64,000 bases of DNA, taken from NCBI RefSeq assembly GCF_900091625.1, contig NZ_FMIC01000002.1:2976001-3040000 (forward strand). Direction: 5' to 3'. A program made the translations under genes and the position numbers. Every line of letters starts with the position of its first letter. The first letter of the stretch is position 1. Below, one piece after another: positions 45,553 to 53,853 of this stretch. A model generated the notes under the pieces. The model had not been told where the DNA came from and ran no database searches. It saw only the letters and a program-made list of their open reading frames with translations. The stretch comes from Micromonospora peucetia (GTDB lineage: Bacteria; Actinomycetota; Actinomycetes; Mycobacteriales; Micromonosporaceae).

Positions 45553-45816
45553 TCACAGGGCGGGCGGCGGGTCGCCGACGGCCGCGATGTGCAGGGCCAG
45601 CTCCTGCGCGAGGTCCTCCATGCTCTGGCCGGTCTGGGTCCGTACGAGGTTGAGGGCCAGTTCGGCCAGGAACATGAAGCCGCGCGTGCGGGTGGCGTCG
45701 TCGGGGAACATGGCGAGCAGTTGCTCCGCGCCGTCGAGGTCACCGCGGTGCTTGGCGGCGATGACCCCGGCGGCGCGTTGTGCAGCGGTGAGGGCCGACC
45801 CCGGGTCGGCCGACAT
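45553..45816 (-). CDS. Hypothetical protein, 87 aa
   Basis: A small helical protein ([52 protein letters not shown]...). The ATG shares one base with the sod stop (TGATG), so it is translated from the sod message. The family is not recognised; the helical pattern might fit a tetratricopeptide-like fragment. Confidence 0.65.
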   Translation of the reverse strand: MSADPGSALTAAQRAAGVIAAKHRGDLDGAEQLLAMFPDDATRTRGFMFLAELALNLVRTQTGQSMEDLAQELALHIAAVGDPPPAL

Positions 45817-46442
45817 CAGCGTGTCACGGTGAGCGGGCTGCCGGCGGCCCGCGCGGCGTCGAAGCGCCTGGTGACGTCGGCCCAGTTGACCAGGTCCCAC
45901 AGGCGGTCGACGTAGTCCGGGCGCACGTTCTTGTACTGCAGGTAGTAGGCATGCTCCCAGGCGTCGAAGACCAGGAGCGGCGTCGAGCCCTGGCCGACGT
46001 TGCCGTGGTGGTCGTAGACCTGCTCGACGATGAGGCGCTGTGCCAGCGGCTCCCACGCCAGGACACCCCACCCGGAGCCCTGCACGCCCTTCGTGGCGGC
46101 GGAGAGCTGCCCGGCGAAGCCGTCGAACGAGCCCAGGTGCTCCTCGATCGCGGCGGCCAACTCGCCCTCCGGACGGTCGCCGCCCTCGGGGGAAAGGTTG
46201 TTCCAGAAGATCGAGTGCAGGACGTGCCCGGAGAGGTTGAAGGCCAGGGTCTTCTCCAGGCCGACCAGCGTCGAGTAGTCACCCTTGTCGCGGGCCTCGG
46301 CGAGCTGGTCGAGGGCGTCGTTGCTGCCCTTGACGTACGCGGCGTGGTGCTTGCTGTGGTGCAGCTCCAGGATCTGGCCGCTCATGGCGGGTTCGAGCGC
46401 CCCGTAGTCGTAGGGCATGTCGGGGAGCTTGTAGACGGACAT
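45816..46442 (-). CDS. Superoxide dismutase (Fe/Mn family)
   Basis: A 208-aa superoxide dismutase that converts superoxide to oxygen and peroxide. Metal ligands are His28 (LELHHSKHH), His76 (LHSIFW), Asp160 and His164 (DAWEHAYY). Metal preference cannot be read reliably. Its promoter carries a candidate Nur (nickel-responsive Fur-family) box, the site that represses sodF in Streptomyces when nickel is present, which suggests the Fe-type role. ATG 46442 is used. The 87-aa gene follows in the same transcript. Confidence 0.95.
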   Translation of the reverse strand: MSVYKLPDMPYDYGALEPAMSGQILELHHSKHHAAYVKGSNDALDQLAEARDKGDYSTLVGLEKTLAFNLSGHVLHSIFWNNLSPEGGDRPEGELAAAIEEHLGSFDGFAGQLSAATKGVQGSGWGVLAWEPLAQRLIVEQVYDHHGNVGQGSTPLLVFDAWEHAYYLQYKNVRPDYVDRLWDLVNWADVTRRFDAARAAGSPLTVTR

Positions 46443-46476
46443 GGGAACCCTTTCGCCAGTTCGAGATCGTCCGGCC

Positions 46477-46504
46477 AGTATGCCCTATTGCAAAGACATG
46501 GCAA
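46477..46504 (-). promoter_or_regulatory. SOD promoter with candidate Nur box
   Basis: On the minus strand TTGCCA-N5-TTGCAA (46488-46504) fits the TGC-N-GCA-type Nur consensus (tTGCaa-N5-ttGCAA). It overlaps the -35/spacer region of a promoter with CATACT at 46477-46482. Confidence 0.55.
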
Positions 46505-46710
46505 CTGCGTACTCTTGGCAACTGGATGGGAGTGGACCGGAAGCCTTCCCTCCACGGCCGACACGGTCGGTAGGGCGCGTCTCCGCGCCGCGATGATCCC
46601 TGCGGAGGCGCGCCTCCCCGGGCCGCGCAAATCTCCCGCCGCGCCACGCTCCCTCCCACGGGGGAGGCGGTCCCCTCGCGCTCGGGAGTCGGTGCGCCCA
46701 CCGGCGGGCC

Positions 46711-46723
46711 TAGCGTCGTGGCC
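46711..46723 (+). promoter_or_regulatory. -10 of leaderless 46724 transcript
   Basis: TAGCGT at 46711-46716, 7 nt before ATG 46724. Confidence 0.45.
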
Positions 46724-47185
46724 ATGGACGTTTCCCCTGGTACGCGACGCTGGCCGGCCTACGCGGTGGCGGCGCTCTTCCTCGCGTACGCCGTGGGCAA
46801 GGCCGCCTTCGCCCTCGAATCCCGCCTCGGTCTGCCGGGCGGCCCGGTCGTCTCGGCGGCCGAGCACGAACGCTACGCCCGCGACGTGATGGGCGTGGCG
46901 ACCGCGCAGTGGTCGGCAGCCGCGTCGGGGGTGGCCGGCGCCTGCCTCGCCCTCGCCACCGTCACGCCGCCGGGACGCCGGGTGCCGAGGCCCCTGATGC
47001 TGCTGGCGCTGGCGGTCCTGCTGCTGGCCGCCGGGGCCGGCGCGACGATCATGGTGCTGGACGGGTTCGTGGGCCTCGGCGTGGGCTGGCAGTGGTACCA
47101 CGGCATCCTCGGGCTCGTCGCTATCTCGCTGCTCCTGGCGATGACCCGGTCCTACCTGGTGGCGACGAGACATGTCGCGGCCTGA
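46724..47185 (+). CDS. Hypothetical four-helix membrane protein
   Basis: A 153-aa protein with four predicted membrane helices (AVAALFLAYAVGKAAFALES, AASGVAGACLALATV, LMLLALAVLLLAAGAGATIMVL, YHGILGLVAISLLLAM). I do not recognise the family. It overlaps the next membrane-protein gene by 14 nt, and that one overlaps the DUF1963-like gene, so the three are translationally linked. Confidence 0.7.
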   Translation: MDVSPGTRRWPAYAVAALFLAYAVGKAAFALESRLGLPGGPVVSAAEHERYARDVMGVATAQWSAAASGVAGACLALATVTPPGRRVPRPLMLLALAVLLLAAGAGATIMVLDGFVGLGVGWQWYHGILGLVAISLLLAMTRSYLVATRHVAA

Positions 47186-47720
47186 CCGGGCACGGGTGGG
47201 CGCGTACGGCGCGGCGGCGTGCGCGTCGGCCTACGGGGCGATGAAGCTCGCGCAGGCGCTGGGGGCGAACGCGCTGGCCGACAAGGACCCGCTCCCTCCG
47301 GAACTGCGCGAACGGCTGCTCGCCCGTGATCCGCTGTTCGTGGCCAGCCACTGGGTGCTGGCCATCGCCGCGCTGGTCGGTGTCGCGGTCGCGCTGGCCA
47401 CCCTGCGCCCCTGGCGGGCGGCCCTGCCACGCCGGCTGCTGCTGGCGATCGCCTGGACCCTCGGCATCCTCATGATCGCCCGGTCGGTCGGGGCACTGGG
47501 GCACGGCCTCGTCGGTGACGCGCTGCTGCTGACCGACGTCCGGCCGCCGCCGGTCGAGCACGCCGCCCTGGCCCGCGACCTGGCACGGTGGGACCTGTTG
47601 CTCTGGTCGCCGTTCTTCCTGCTCTGGGGGACGTGCTGGACGGCGGCGGGACGGCGGCTGAGCGGGCAGCCGTCGACCGCCTACGATCTCCGCCATGATC
47701 ACTCCGCCCCTCCCGCCTGA
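47172..47720 (+). CDS. Hypothetical four-helix membrane protein (DUF3995-like?)
   Basis: A 182-aa protein with about four hydrophobic helices and the segment GAYGAAACASAYGAMKLAQALGANALADKDPLP at the N-terminus. The pattern is loosely like DUF3995 proteins but I am not certain. It overlaps its upstream and downstream neighbours (14 and 26 nt). Confidence 0.65.
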   Translation: MSRPDRARVGAYGAAACASAYGAMKLAQALGANALADKDPLPPELRERLLARDPLFVASHWVLAIAALVGVAVALATLRPWRAALPRRLLLAIAWTLGILMIARSVGALGHGLVGDALLLTDVRPPPVEHAALARDLARWDLLLWSPFFLLWGTCWTAAGRRLSGQPSTAYDLRHDHSAPPA

Positions 47721-48696
47721 TGTGCTCGCTCGCTATCCCGGGCTGGAGAAGCTCGGCCGTACGGCGACCCGGCTGCACCCGCGTCCCGGGGCGGTCACGG
47801 CCGCCGACAGCCACGTCGGCGGGCCGCTGCGGTGGCCGGCCGACGAGCCCTGGCCCACCTGCGACACGCCGTACATGGTGCAGGAGGAGGTGCCGTTCCC
47901 GGCCGAGCTGGTGGCCCGGATGCGGGCGGCGGAGAGTCGCCGTACGCAGGCGCATGTCCTGGCCGACGGCGAGCTTGAGCTGCACCAGGAGATCTCCCGT
48001 CTGGTCGGCTCGGGCTTCAGCGGCTGGGGCTCGCGCGACGGTGGCCCGGTTGTCGGCTACCGGTACGGGCCGCGCCCGCACCCCGGGCCGAACCCGATGA
48101 TCGTGCTGGCGCAACTGCGCGCGATGGACGTCCCCGATCTGCCCCGCCCCGGCGGGGCCGACCTGTTGCAGGTGCTGTGGTGCCCGTTCGAGCACGCCCT
48201 GGCGCCGTGGGGGCCGACCGTGGAGCTGCGCTGGCGGCGGGAGGCGGACCTGACCGACCTCCTCGCCGAGCCGCCGCGCGGCGAGGCCGGAACCGACGGG
48301 TACGTGCCCAGCCCGTGCCGGCTGCACCCGGAACGGATCGTCGAGTACCCGGACCCGGATGAACTGCCCGAGGACCTGCGGCGGTTGGTCGACGAGGACG
48401 AGGACTACCTCGACACCTTCATGGCGCCCGGGTGGAAGGTCGGCGGCTATGCCCGGTGGAGTGTCACCGACCTCCTGCCGACGCCGTGCCCCCGCTGCTC
48501 CGGCCCCACCAAGCTGGCCCTCGTCATCGACTCCTCCGAGCGGGGGGCCGAGCGGTGGCGGCCAACGCGGGCGGGCGGCGAGCCGGACGACGACCCGGAC
48601 GAGCCGACCGGGGTGGTCGTCGGCCGGTACGGCGCGCTGCGCATCTTCGTCTGCCTGACCTGCCCGGACACGCCGTTCCTGCTCGACCAGCAGTGA
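47695..48696 (+). CDS. DUF1963-like protein
   Basis: A 333-aa soluble protein. GGPLRWPADEPWPTC, LLQVLWCPFEH and KVGGYARWSVTDLLPTPCPRC match the layout of DUF1963 (YwqG-like) proteins, including a possible zinc knuckle CPRC...CLTCP. Function is unknown; some members are near membrane or phage-like loci. It is last in the three-gene overlapping set and is followed by decayed DNA. Confidence 0.8.
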   Translation: MITPPLPPDVLARYPGLEKLGRTATRLHPRPGAVTAADSHVGGPLRWPADEPWPTCDTPYMVQEEVPFPAELVARMRAAESRRTQAHVLADGELELHQEISRLVGSGFSGWGSRDGGPVVGYRYGPRPHPGPNPMIVLAQLRAMDVPDLPRPGGADLLQVLWCPFEHALAPWGPTVELRWRREADLTDLLAEPPRGEAGTDGYVPSPCRLHPERIVEYPDPDELPEDLRRLVDEDEDYLDTFMAPGWKVGGYARWSVTDLLPTPCPRCSGPTKLALVIDSSERGAERWRPTRAGGEPDDDPDEPTGVVVGRYGALRIFVCLTCPDTPFLLDQQ

Positions 48697-48805
48697 GCAG
48701 CGGCCATGCCACCGCCGAACCCGTGGTTGTCCGGCCCGACGCCCACCGGCCGGCTGCCCCACGAACGGCTGGAGGAGCGCAGCCGTCGGCCGGGGCCGGC
48801 CGCCA

Positions 48806-48895
48806 GCTGACCCGGGCCTCAACCTGCTGTCGTCGCAGAACATGTGCGTGCTCGCCACCGCCGGCCCGGACGGGCCGCCAGCCACGCCGGTCTAG
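48806..48895 (+). pseudogene. N-terminal fragment of a pyridoxamine-phosphate-oxidase-like protein
   Basis: The frame reads PGLNLLSSQNMCVLATAGPD then GPPATPV and ends at TAG 48893. This is the first beta-hairpin of FMN-binding PPOX-fold proteins; the remaining ~100 codons are missing. The left boundary is approximate. Confidence 0.55.
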
Positions 48896-49007
48896 CTGAG
48901 GCGCGAAGCCTTCGTGCCCCACCAGTCCGGCCGGCGCGAGGCCTTCGCGCCCCGCAGTCCTGGCGGCGCGAAGGTTGAGATGCCCGTAGCCCGCCGCCTC
49001 CACGGGG

Positions 49008-49064
49008 CGAGTGGAACACCACGGGTGTCAACGCCCGTGTTTGACACCCATGGTGTTCCACTCG
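49008..49064. repeat. 57-bp palindromic repeat with 24-bp arms
   Basis: CGAGTGGAACACC plus ACGGGTGTCAA at 49008-49031 pairs with 49041-49064 with one mismatch. Short complementary flanks (CTCCAC/GTGGAG) extend the stem. Confidence 0.9.
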
Positions 49065-49318
49065 TGGAGTAGCGGGACCTGCCCCGATGTCGACTGCGGG
49101 TCAGCCGGCGGCGGGACGGGTAGTTCGACCTGGTTGCCAGCCAGCACCTCCGTGGCGCCCTCCGGGTGACGGATCTCCAGCACCGGTACGCCCTCGTCGA
49201 GCTGCATGTTCCGCAGCTCCGCGCCTGTTGGCATCCGCGCGACCACCGTTCCGCCGGCCGGCACCTCGACCGGTCGGCGTACGGGCGTCTCACGCACGTG
49301 GCTGCCGTGGCCCCGCAC
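49028..49318 (-). pseudogene. GntR/UTRA-like regulator fragment
   Basis: A 96-codon frame with RRPVEVPAGGTVVARMPTGAE, LDEGVPVLEIRHPEGATEVL and VELPVPPP resembles the C-terminal (effector-side) region of small GntR-like regulators. No DNA-binding domain precedes it, and its final codons run into the 49008-49064 palindrome. It could be a real short gene, but truncation seems more likely. Confidence 0.45.
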
Positions 49319-49359
49319 CTCTTGTTCCCCGTTACCGCGCTGGTGAGGTGCCGGGGACG

Positions 49360-50091
49360 TTACCGGGTGCGGTAGACCGAGATATGCGAGGCGCTGTCCA
49401 CCTCGAAGGGTGACCGGTGCCAGTCGGCGTACCGCTCGGCGAGCCGGAGGCCGGCCCGCTCCGCCAGTTCGTCGATCTGCTCTGGCCAGAGGTAGCGCAT
49501 CGCGAAGGGACGTAGGTGGACGCCGTCCCGGTCGAACGTGATGGTCTGTCGGACGAACGTCTGCGCCGCCCGGTCGTACTGGTGCACACGGATGGTGGCC
49601 GAGTCCTCCGTCACCGCCCGCATCTGGACCTGCTCGTCCCGGTCGAAGTCGGCCGGGTCCGGCACGAACGTCTCGATGACGAACGCCCCGCCCGGCGCGA
49701 GCACCCGGGCGACGTTGCGGAAGCAGGCCGCCTGCCGTTCGGCGTCGACCAGATTGAACAGGGTGTTGAACACCAGGTACGCCAGCCGGTACGGGCCGGT
49801 GACCGGCACGTCGGCCATGTCTCCGATAGCGACGGGGATGCCGTCGCCGCCGGGTTTGGCGCGCATCTTCGACACCATCTCCGGTGACGCTTCGATCCCC
49901 TCGACGGCGACGCCCCGTTCGGCGAGCGGCAGCGCGACCCGGCCGGTGCCGATGGCCAACTCCAGGGCCGGCCCGCCGTCGGCCAACTCGGCGAGGAAGC
50001 CGATCGCCGGAGCCGGGTCTGGGTTGCCGGGACCGTCATAGGTGTCGGCCCACAACCGGCCGAAGAGACCGGGATCGTCGAAGACCGACAT
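49360..50091 (-). CDS. SAM-dependent methyltransferase
   Basis: A 243-aa class I methyltransferase. The SAM-binding motif I is ALELAIGTGRVALPLA, motif II lies near GDMADVPVTGPYRLAYLVFNTLFNLV, and APGGAFVIETFVP is the post-motif strand. The acceptor is unknown. ATG 50091 (or the adjacent ATG 50094) has GGAGG 6 (or 3) nt upstream. Confidence 0.85.
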   Translation of the reverse strand: MSVFDDPGLFGRLWADTYDGPGNPDPAPAIGFLAELADGGPALELAIGTGRVALPLAERGVAVEGIEASPEMVSKMRAKPGGDGIPVAIGDMADVPVTGPYRLAYLVFNTLFNLVDAERQAACFRNVARVLAPGGAFVIETFVPDPADFDRDEQVQMRAVTEDSATIRVHQYDRAAQTFVRQTITFDRDGVHLRPFAMRYLWPEQIDELAERAGLRLAERYADWHRSPFEVDSASHISVYRTR

Positions 50092-50302
50092 CATCGACCT
50101 CCCCGGGTGGTGTGATCAGCGGCGCGCTCGGGCGCCAGGGGTGCGGAAGTGCACGTACTCACGAAGCCTCGATTCCGTGGCGTGGAGGGTTCCTACCTGG
50201 ACGGACCTCGACGCGTTCGGCATCGTCGTCTCCTTCGCTCGCTCGACCTGACCCCCCACCCAACCGGCCCCGGCCCGCACCGGCAACCGCTTTACGTGTG
50301 GC

Positions 50303-50665
50303 TCAGCTGATGTGGTGCAGGATCACGTTGTGCACGTGGTGGCTCTTCTCGGAGCCCCGGAACTCCACCTCGTAGGTGTGCGTGCCGACGTGGATCGCGA
50401 TGGCCCCGGTGGAGAAGAACGAACCGCCCCACGACTTGTTGCTGACTACGCTGACGCTGGTGATCTTCGAGTACGGGATGCTGGTGATGGCGTGCCGCTT
50501 CCCGACGAAGGAGCGGTCCTGGATGATGACGCGCCGGTCGGTCAGGCCGATGAAGCCGGTGCCGGTGCCGACGGCGTCGTAGACGGCGATGATCTGCTCC
50601 CCCTGGAGCAGGCCGCTCTGGATCTGCTGGAACTGTTCCTTGCGGTCGTACGTCGCGTTGGCCAT
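50303..50665 (-). CDS. Bacterial PH-domain protein
   Basis: A 120-aa protein that is one bacterial PH-like domain: LLQGEQIIAVYDAVGTGTGFIGLTDRRVIIQDRSFVGKRHAITSIPYSKITSVSV, then the C-terminal strand and helix (FRGSEKSHHVHNVILHHIS). The lipid or protein partner is unknown. TACCGT lies 6 nt before ATG 50665, so the message looks leaderless. Confidence 0.85.
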   Translation of the reverse strand: MANATYDRKEQFQQIQSGLLQGEQIIAVYDAVGTGTGFIGLTDRRVIIQDRSFVGKRHAITSIPYSKITSVSVVSNKSWGGSFFSTGAIAIHVGTHTYEVEFRGSEKSHHVHNVILHHIS

Positions 50666-50700
50666 CACCCCACGGTAGGCCGGGCGTGCCAACCCAAAGA

Positions 50701-51438
50701 TCAGTCGCGGCGGGCGAGGACGAGGAACTCGCCGTCGCCCCGGCCAGTCGGCTCCCCGCCCCAGCCGCCGTGGATCCGCTCGACGGCGAACCCGGCCGCC
50801 CGCAGCGACCCGCGCAGCTCCTCCTCGGTGCGGAAGCGCAGGGTGGCCGAGCTGAGCAGCTCCTCGCCGTCCGGAAACAGGTAGTGGTGGGTGAAGTCGA
50901 CCCGGCCGTCGAGCACCCTGTGCACCTCCGTCCACGCCCGCACCACCTCGCCGTCGGGCAGCGTGATCCGCCGCCGTGAGTCCACCGGGTTCCAGCGTTC
51001 CCACCGCCGGTCCGCCGGGTCGCGCGAGTCGAACACCAGCCGGCCGCCGGGCACCAGCGCCCGGGCCAGGTCGGCGAGCGTACGCGCCCACTCGGCGTCG
51101 GCCACGAAGAACTGCGCGACATGGCTGGTCAGCACCGCCACGTCGAACGACCGGTCCGGCAGCACCGCCGAGGTGCCCTCGATCCACGTCACCCGCCCGG
51201 CACCCGGCTTGGCGCGGGCGGCGGCCAGTGACGCGGTGGCCGGGTCGACGCCCGTGACGGTGTGACCGGCCGTGGCGAGGCCGATCGTGAGCCGACCGGT
51301 GCCGCAGCCCAGGTCGACAACCCGGGCGGCCGGGGTCTCGTCGACGACGGCCAGGAACCAGTCGTCGTCGCGCGACCAGGGGCACTCGGCGTCGTAGACC
51401 GGGACCAGCCGTGGATCACGATATTCGCCGTGCCTCAT
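50701..51438 (-). CDS. SAM-dependent methyltransferase
   Basis: A 245-aa class I methyltransferase: VVDLGCGTGRLTIGLA (motif I), GVDPATASL, DVAVLTSHVAQFF and LVPGGRLVFDSRDPADRRWERW. It resembles the small-molecule methyltransferase group. ATG 51438 is preferred because CATGAT stands 7 nt upstream (leaderless); ATG 51450 is an alternative. Confidence 0.87.
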   Translation of the reverse strand: MRHGEYRDPRLVPVYDAECPWSRDDDWFLAVVDETPAARVVDLGCGTGRLTIGLATAGHTVTGVDPATASLAAARAKPGAGRVTWIEGTSAVLPDRSFDVAVLTSHVAQFFVADAEWARTLADLARALVPGGRLVFDSRDPADRRWERWNPVDSRRRITLPDGEVVRAWTEVHRVLDGRVDFTHHYLFPDGEELLSSATLRFRTEEELRGSLRAAGFAVERIHGGWGGEPTGRGDGEFLVLARRD

Positions 51439-51470
51439 CGGCGCGATCATGCCAGCCGGACCGGCGCCCG

Positions 51471-52367
51471 TCAGGCCGCGTTCGCGTCGGTCGCGGCGCG
51501 GACGAACTCGTGGACCCGGGCCGTGCCGTTGCTCTCCCGCCAGACCAGGCCCCGCCGGATCGGCGGCGCGTCGCGGATCGGCACGTACGCCACGTCGGGG
51601 CGCGGGTAGTAGCGGCGGGTGTGCTCGCCCACCGGCAGCACCCCCCGGCCCATGGCGACCAGCGTCAGCATCTCGGAGAAGGTGTTGCCGGCCGGTCCCT
51701 TCGGCACCGGACGGCCCGACGGGGTGCGCTCGGGCGTGCGGTCGCGTTTGAACTCCGCCGAGGTCACCGCCGGATACTGCACCACCGGGTGGTCGCCGAG
51801 GGTCTCCAGGGAGACGGACTCCTCCCGGGTCACCGGGTGCCCGGAGGCCACCGCGAGCAGCCGCCGTTCCTCCAACAGCGCCGGCCCGCAGGCCATCCCG
51901 TCGAACGGGTATGCGGCCATCAGGATGTCGACCGAGCCGTCGAGCAGGCTCTGCCGGGAGTCGAAGAGCTGGACCTCGTGCACCTCGACCTGGCAGTCGG
52001 GATGGCGCTGGGAGAACAGGGCGACGGCCTTGAGTAGCGGTGGGGCGGTCCACTCGCCGAGGAAGGCGACCTGCAGTCGCCCGGTGACGCCCCGCCCTGC
52101 CTCGACGGCTCGGCGTACCGCGTCGTCGATGCCGGCGACCAGCGGCGCCAGGTCCTCGGCGAGCTGCCGGCCGATCGGGGTGAGCTGCACGACCCGGCTG
52201 GTGCGGGCGAACAGCGGGGCGCCGACACGGCGTTCCAGCTTCTTGACCACCTGGCTGATCCGCCCGGTGGTCACCCGCAGGCGCTCCGCCGTACGGCCGA
52301 AGTGCAACTCCTCGGCGAGGGCCAGGAAGGTCTCCAGCTCGTGTCGTTCCAGCACGCCCCGCCCCAT
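51471..52367 (-). CDS. LysR family transcriptional regulator
   Basis: A 298-aa LysR-type regulator. The N-terminal winged helix is LERHELETFLALAEELHFGRTAERLRVTTGRISQVVKKLERRVGAPLF (about 5-52), followed by the two-lobe periplasmic-binding-like effector domain. It is divergent from a VOC-family gene, and a perfect LysR-type T-N11-A site overlaps the region immediately before its ATG. Confidence 0.9.
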   Translation of the reverse strand: MGRGVLERHELETFLALAEELHFGRTAERLRVTTGRISQVVKKLERRVGAPLFARTSRVVQLTPIGRQLAEDLAPLVAGIDDAVRRAVEAGRGVTGRLQVAFLGEWTAPPLLKAVALFSQRHPDCQVEVHEVQLFDSRQSLLDGSVDILMAAYPFDGMACGPALLEERRLLAVASGHPVTREESVSLETLGDHPVVQYPAVTSAEFKRDRTPERTPSGRPVPKGPAGNTFSEMLTLVAMGRGVLPVGEHTRRYYPRPDVAYVPIRDAPPIRRGLVWRESNGTARVHEFVRAATDANAA

Positions 52368-52386
52368 CGTTGAATCCAGCTCAACG
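52368..52386. promoter_or_regulatory. Candidate LysR operator
   Basis: CGTTGA (52368-52373) and TCAACG (52381-52386) form a dyad containing TTGA-N7-TCAA, a T-N11-A LysR box, directly next to the lysR start codon. Confidence 0.6.
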
Positions 52387-52440
52387 ATCGTAGTGCGATC
52401 CCGTCTTGGTCGGCGTGGCCCACTGGCGGATCGTGAAGGC

Positions 52441-52875
52441 ATGGAAACGACGACAGTACGGGTCACGGGCCTCGACCACCTGGTGCTCAACGTGACCGAC
52501 GTCGAACGCGCGCTGGGCTTCTACTGCGGCCTGCTCGGCCTGGCCCCGGTGCGGGTCGACGAGTGGCGGGCCGGCACGGTCCCGTTCCCCTCGGTACGGG
52601 TCGACGAGGGGACCATCATCGACCTCGTCCGCCGGGACCGGGGTGAAGCCAACGTCGACCACTTCTGCCTGGTGGTGGAGCCGCTCGACTGGGCGGAGGT
52701 CGTCGGATCGGGTGTCTTCACGGTGATCGAGGGCCCGGTGGGCCGGTTCGGCGCGCGCGGCAGCGCCACCTCGCTCTACGTGCGGGACCCGGACGGCAAC
52801 TCCGTGGAGCTGCGTTGGTATCCGCAGGACGTCGCGGGAGCCGGTGCGGCTCAGGACCGGGTGACCGCGCGGTAG
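52441..52875 (+). CDS. VOC (glyoxalase/bleomycin-resistance) family protein
   Basis: A 144-aa vicinal-oxygen-chelate protein with two beta-alpha-beta-beta-beta modules: LDHLVLNVTDVERALGFYCGLLGL (first metal His) and VDHFCLVVEP, then YVRDPDGNSVELRWY (last metal Glu). Its substrate is unknown. It is divergent from the LysR gene and is its likely target. The last 25 nt overlap the convergent PCD-like gene. Confidence 0.87.
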   Translation: METTTVRVTGLDHLVLNVTDVERALGFYCGLLGLAPVRVDEWRAGTVPFPSVRVDEGTIIDLVRRDRGEANVDHFCLVVEPLDWAEVVGSGVFTVIEGPVGRFGARGSATSLYVRDPDGNSVELRWYPQDVAGAGAAQDRVTAR

Positions 52876-53156
52876 GCGTCCTCGATGCGGGCGGCCAGCA
52901 GGACCTCGCCCTCGGTCAGCGGCGCGTTGCCGTGTCCGACGCGGATCTGGGTCTGGTCGGCCCGGCGGACGATCTCGGGGCGCAGGTGCAGCGCGTCGGC
53001 GACCACCTTCACCCGCTCGGTGAGGGCCGCGTGCTGCGTGTCGTCGATGGCGAGGGTGCGTCGGATCTGTTCACCCTCCCGGATCCAGCCGGTGAGCAGG
53101 GTGAGAGCGTCGCTGAGATAATCGTGCTTGGATCGACCGCTGAACAGTGCGCGCAT
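52851..53156 (-). CDS. Pterin-4a-carbinolamine-dehydratase-like protein
   Basis: A 101-aa protein. ALTERVKVVADALHLRPEIVRRADQTQIRVGHGNAPLTEGEVLLAARIEDAYRAV resembles the fold of 4a-hydroxytetrahydrobiopterin dehydratases, but the catalytic HHP motif is not present, so enzymatic activity is doubtful. ATG 53156 is used. The gene converges on the VOC gene with a 25-nt overlap. Confidence 0.6.
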   Translation of the reverse strand: MRALFSGRSKHDYLSDALTLLTGWIREGEQIRRTLAIDDTQHAALTERVKVVADALHLRPEIVRRADQTQIRVGHGNAPLTEGEVLLAARIEDAYRAVTRS

Positions 53157-53340
53157 CACCGCACCTCCCAGGCGCCGTTGCCGGCTTGTGGCCAAATCGT
53201 CGCCGTCCCGTGTCTTGTCGGTGCCTTCTAGTCTGTCTTCGCATGCGGGGTGTGTCCACGCCCACACTTCCGGGTTCTCCTGCCCTGACGGTCGGGCCAC
53301 GCTACCCAAACCGCCTATTGATCTGGCACGCTGGACGCCC

Positions 53341-53778
53341 GTGCGGACCGAACGGGCTAATGGCGGCGGGCAGGCCGAACGACGGGACCTCAGGGTGATC
53401 GTCGGAGCGGCGATCATCAGGGATGGTCGGGTGCTCGCCTGCGCCCGTTCCGCCCCGCCCGAGGTGGCGGGCATGTGGGAGTTCCCCGGCGGCAAGGTGG
53501 AGCCGGGCGAGAGCGAGACCGCGGCACTCGCCCGCGAGTGCGCCGAGGAACTGGCCGTACGCGTGGAGATCGGCGACCGGGTGGGCCGCAACGTCCGGAT
53601 GGCCCACGGCCGCTCGGTGCTCAAGGTGTACGCGGCCCGGCTGCTGCACGGCGATCAGCCGCAGGCCCTGGAACACTCGGCGCTTCGCTGGCTCTCCGCC
53701 GACGAACTCGACAGTGTCACCTGGCTCCCCGCCGACGCGCCCATCGTCGCCGCCCTCCGGCCCATCCTGACGGCCTGA
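53341..53778 (+). CDS. NUDIX hydrolase (MutT-like)
   Basis: A 145-aa NUDIX protein. The NUDIX box is complete (GGKVEPGESETAALARECAE then ELAV: Gx5Ex7REUxEExGU-type with Cys for one position), which binds Mg and cleaves nucleoside diphosphate-X bonds; MutT-type sanitation of oxidised dGTP is likely. GTG 53341 is taken as start, with CACGCT 8 nt upstream; GTG 53395 is the alternative and still gives the full domain. Confidence 0.88.
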   Translation: MRTERANGGGQAERRDLRVIVGAAIIRDGRVLACARSAPPEVAGMWEFPGGKVEPGESETAALARECAEELAVRVEIGDRVGRNVRMAHGRSVLKVYAARLLHGDQPQALEHSALRWLSADELDSVTWLPADAPIVAALRPILTA

Positions 53779-53805
53779 GCGGAAGCGGACACCCAGCGTG
53801 AAAGG

Positions 53806-53841
53806 TGACGGGGGCTGCGGCATCAGCCGCGGCCCCCGTCA
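53806..53841. terminator. Terminator between NUDIX gene and sdhB
   Basis: A 16-bp stem with one G-T pair (53806-53821 with 53826-53841) and a 4-nt loop, between convergent genes. Confidence 0.8.
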
Positions 53842-53853
53842 TCGTCTGCGCTG

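Larger units (their letters stand above)
48697..49359. other. Decayed-gene and repeat region
   Basis: About 660 nt with no intact gene. It holds a PPOX-like fragment (48806-48895), about 2.3 imperfect copies of a 32-33-bp repeat (48900-48973), a 24-bp-arm palindrome (49008-49064), and a GntR-like fragment (49028-49318). Confidence 0.6.

Noticed and set aside
44638..49360. Possible defence or toxin-immunity island
   Set aside because: Small unknown genes and decay invite the idea, but no nuclease, toxin, integrase or phage gene is present, and the recognised members (ynfA, sod, DUF1963) do not support it.
50095..50302. Short plus-strand ORF ending VPTWTDLDAFGIVVSFARST
   Set aside because: Looks protein-like for about 20 codons but has no start signal or recognised family; possibly a fragment, not called.
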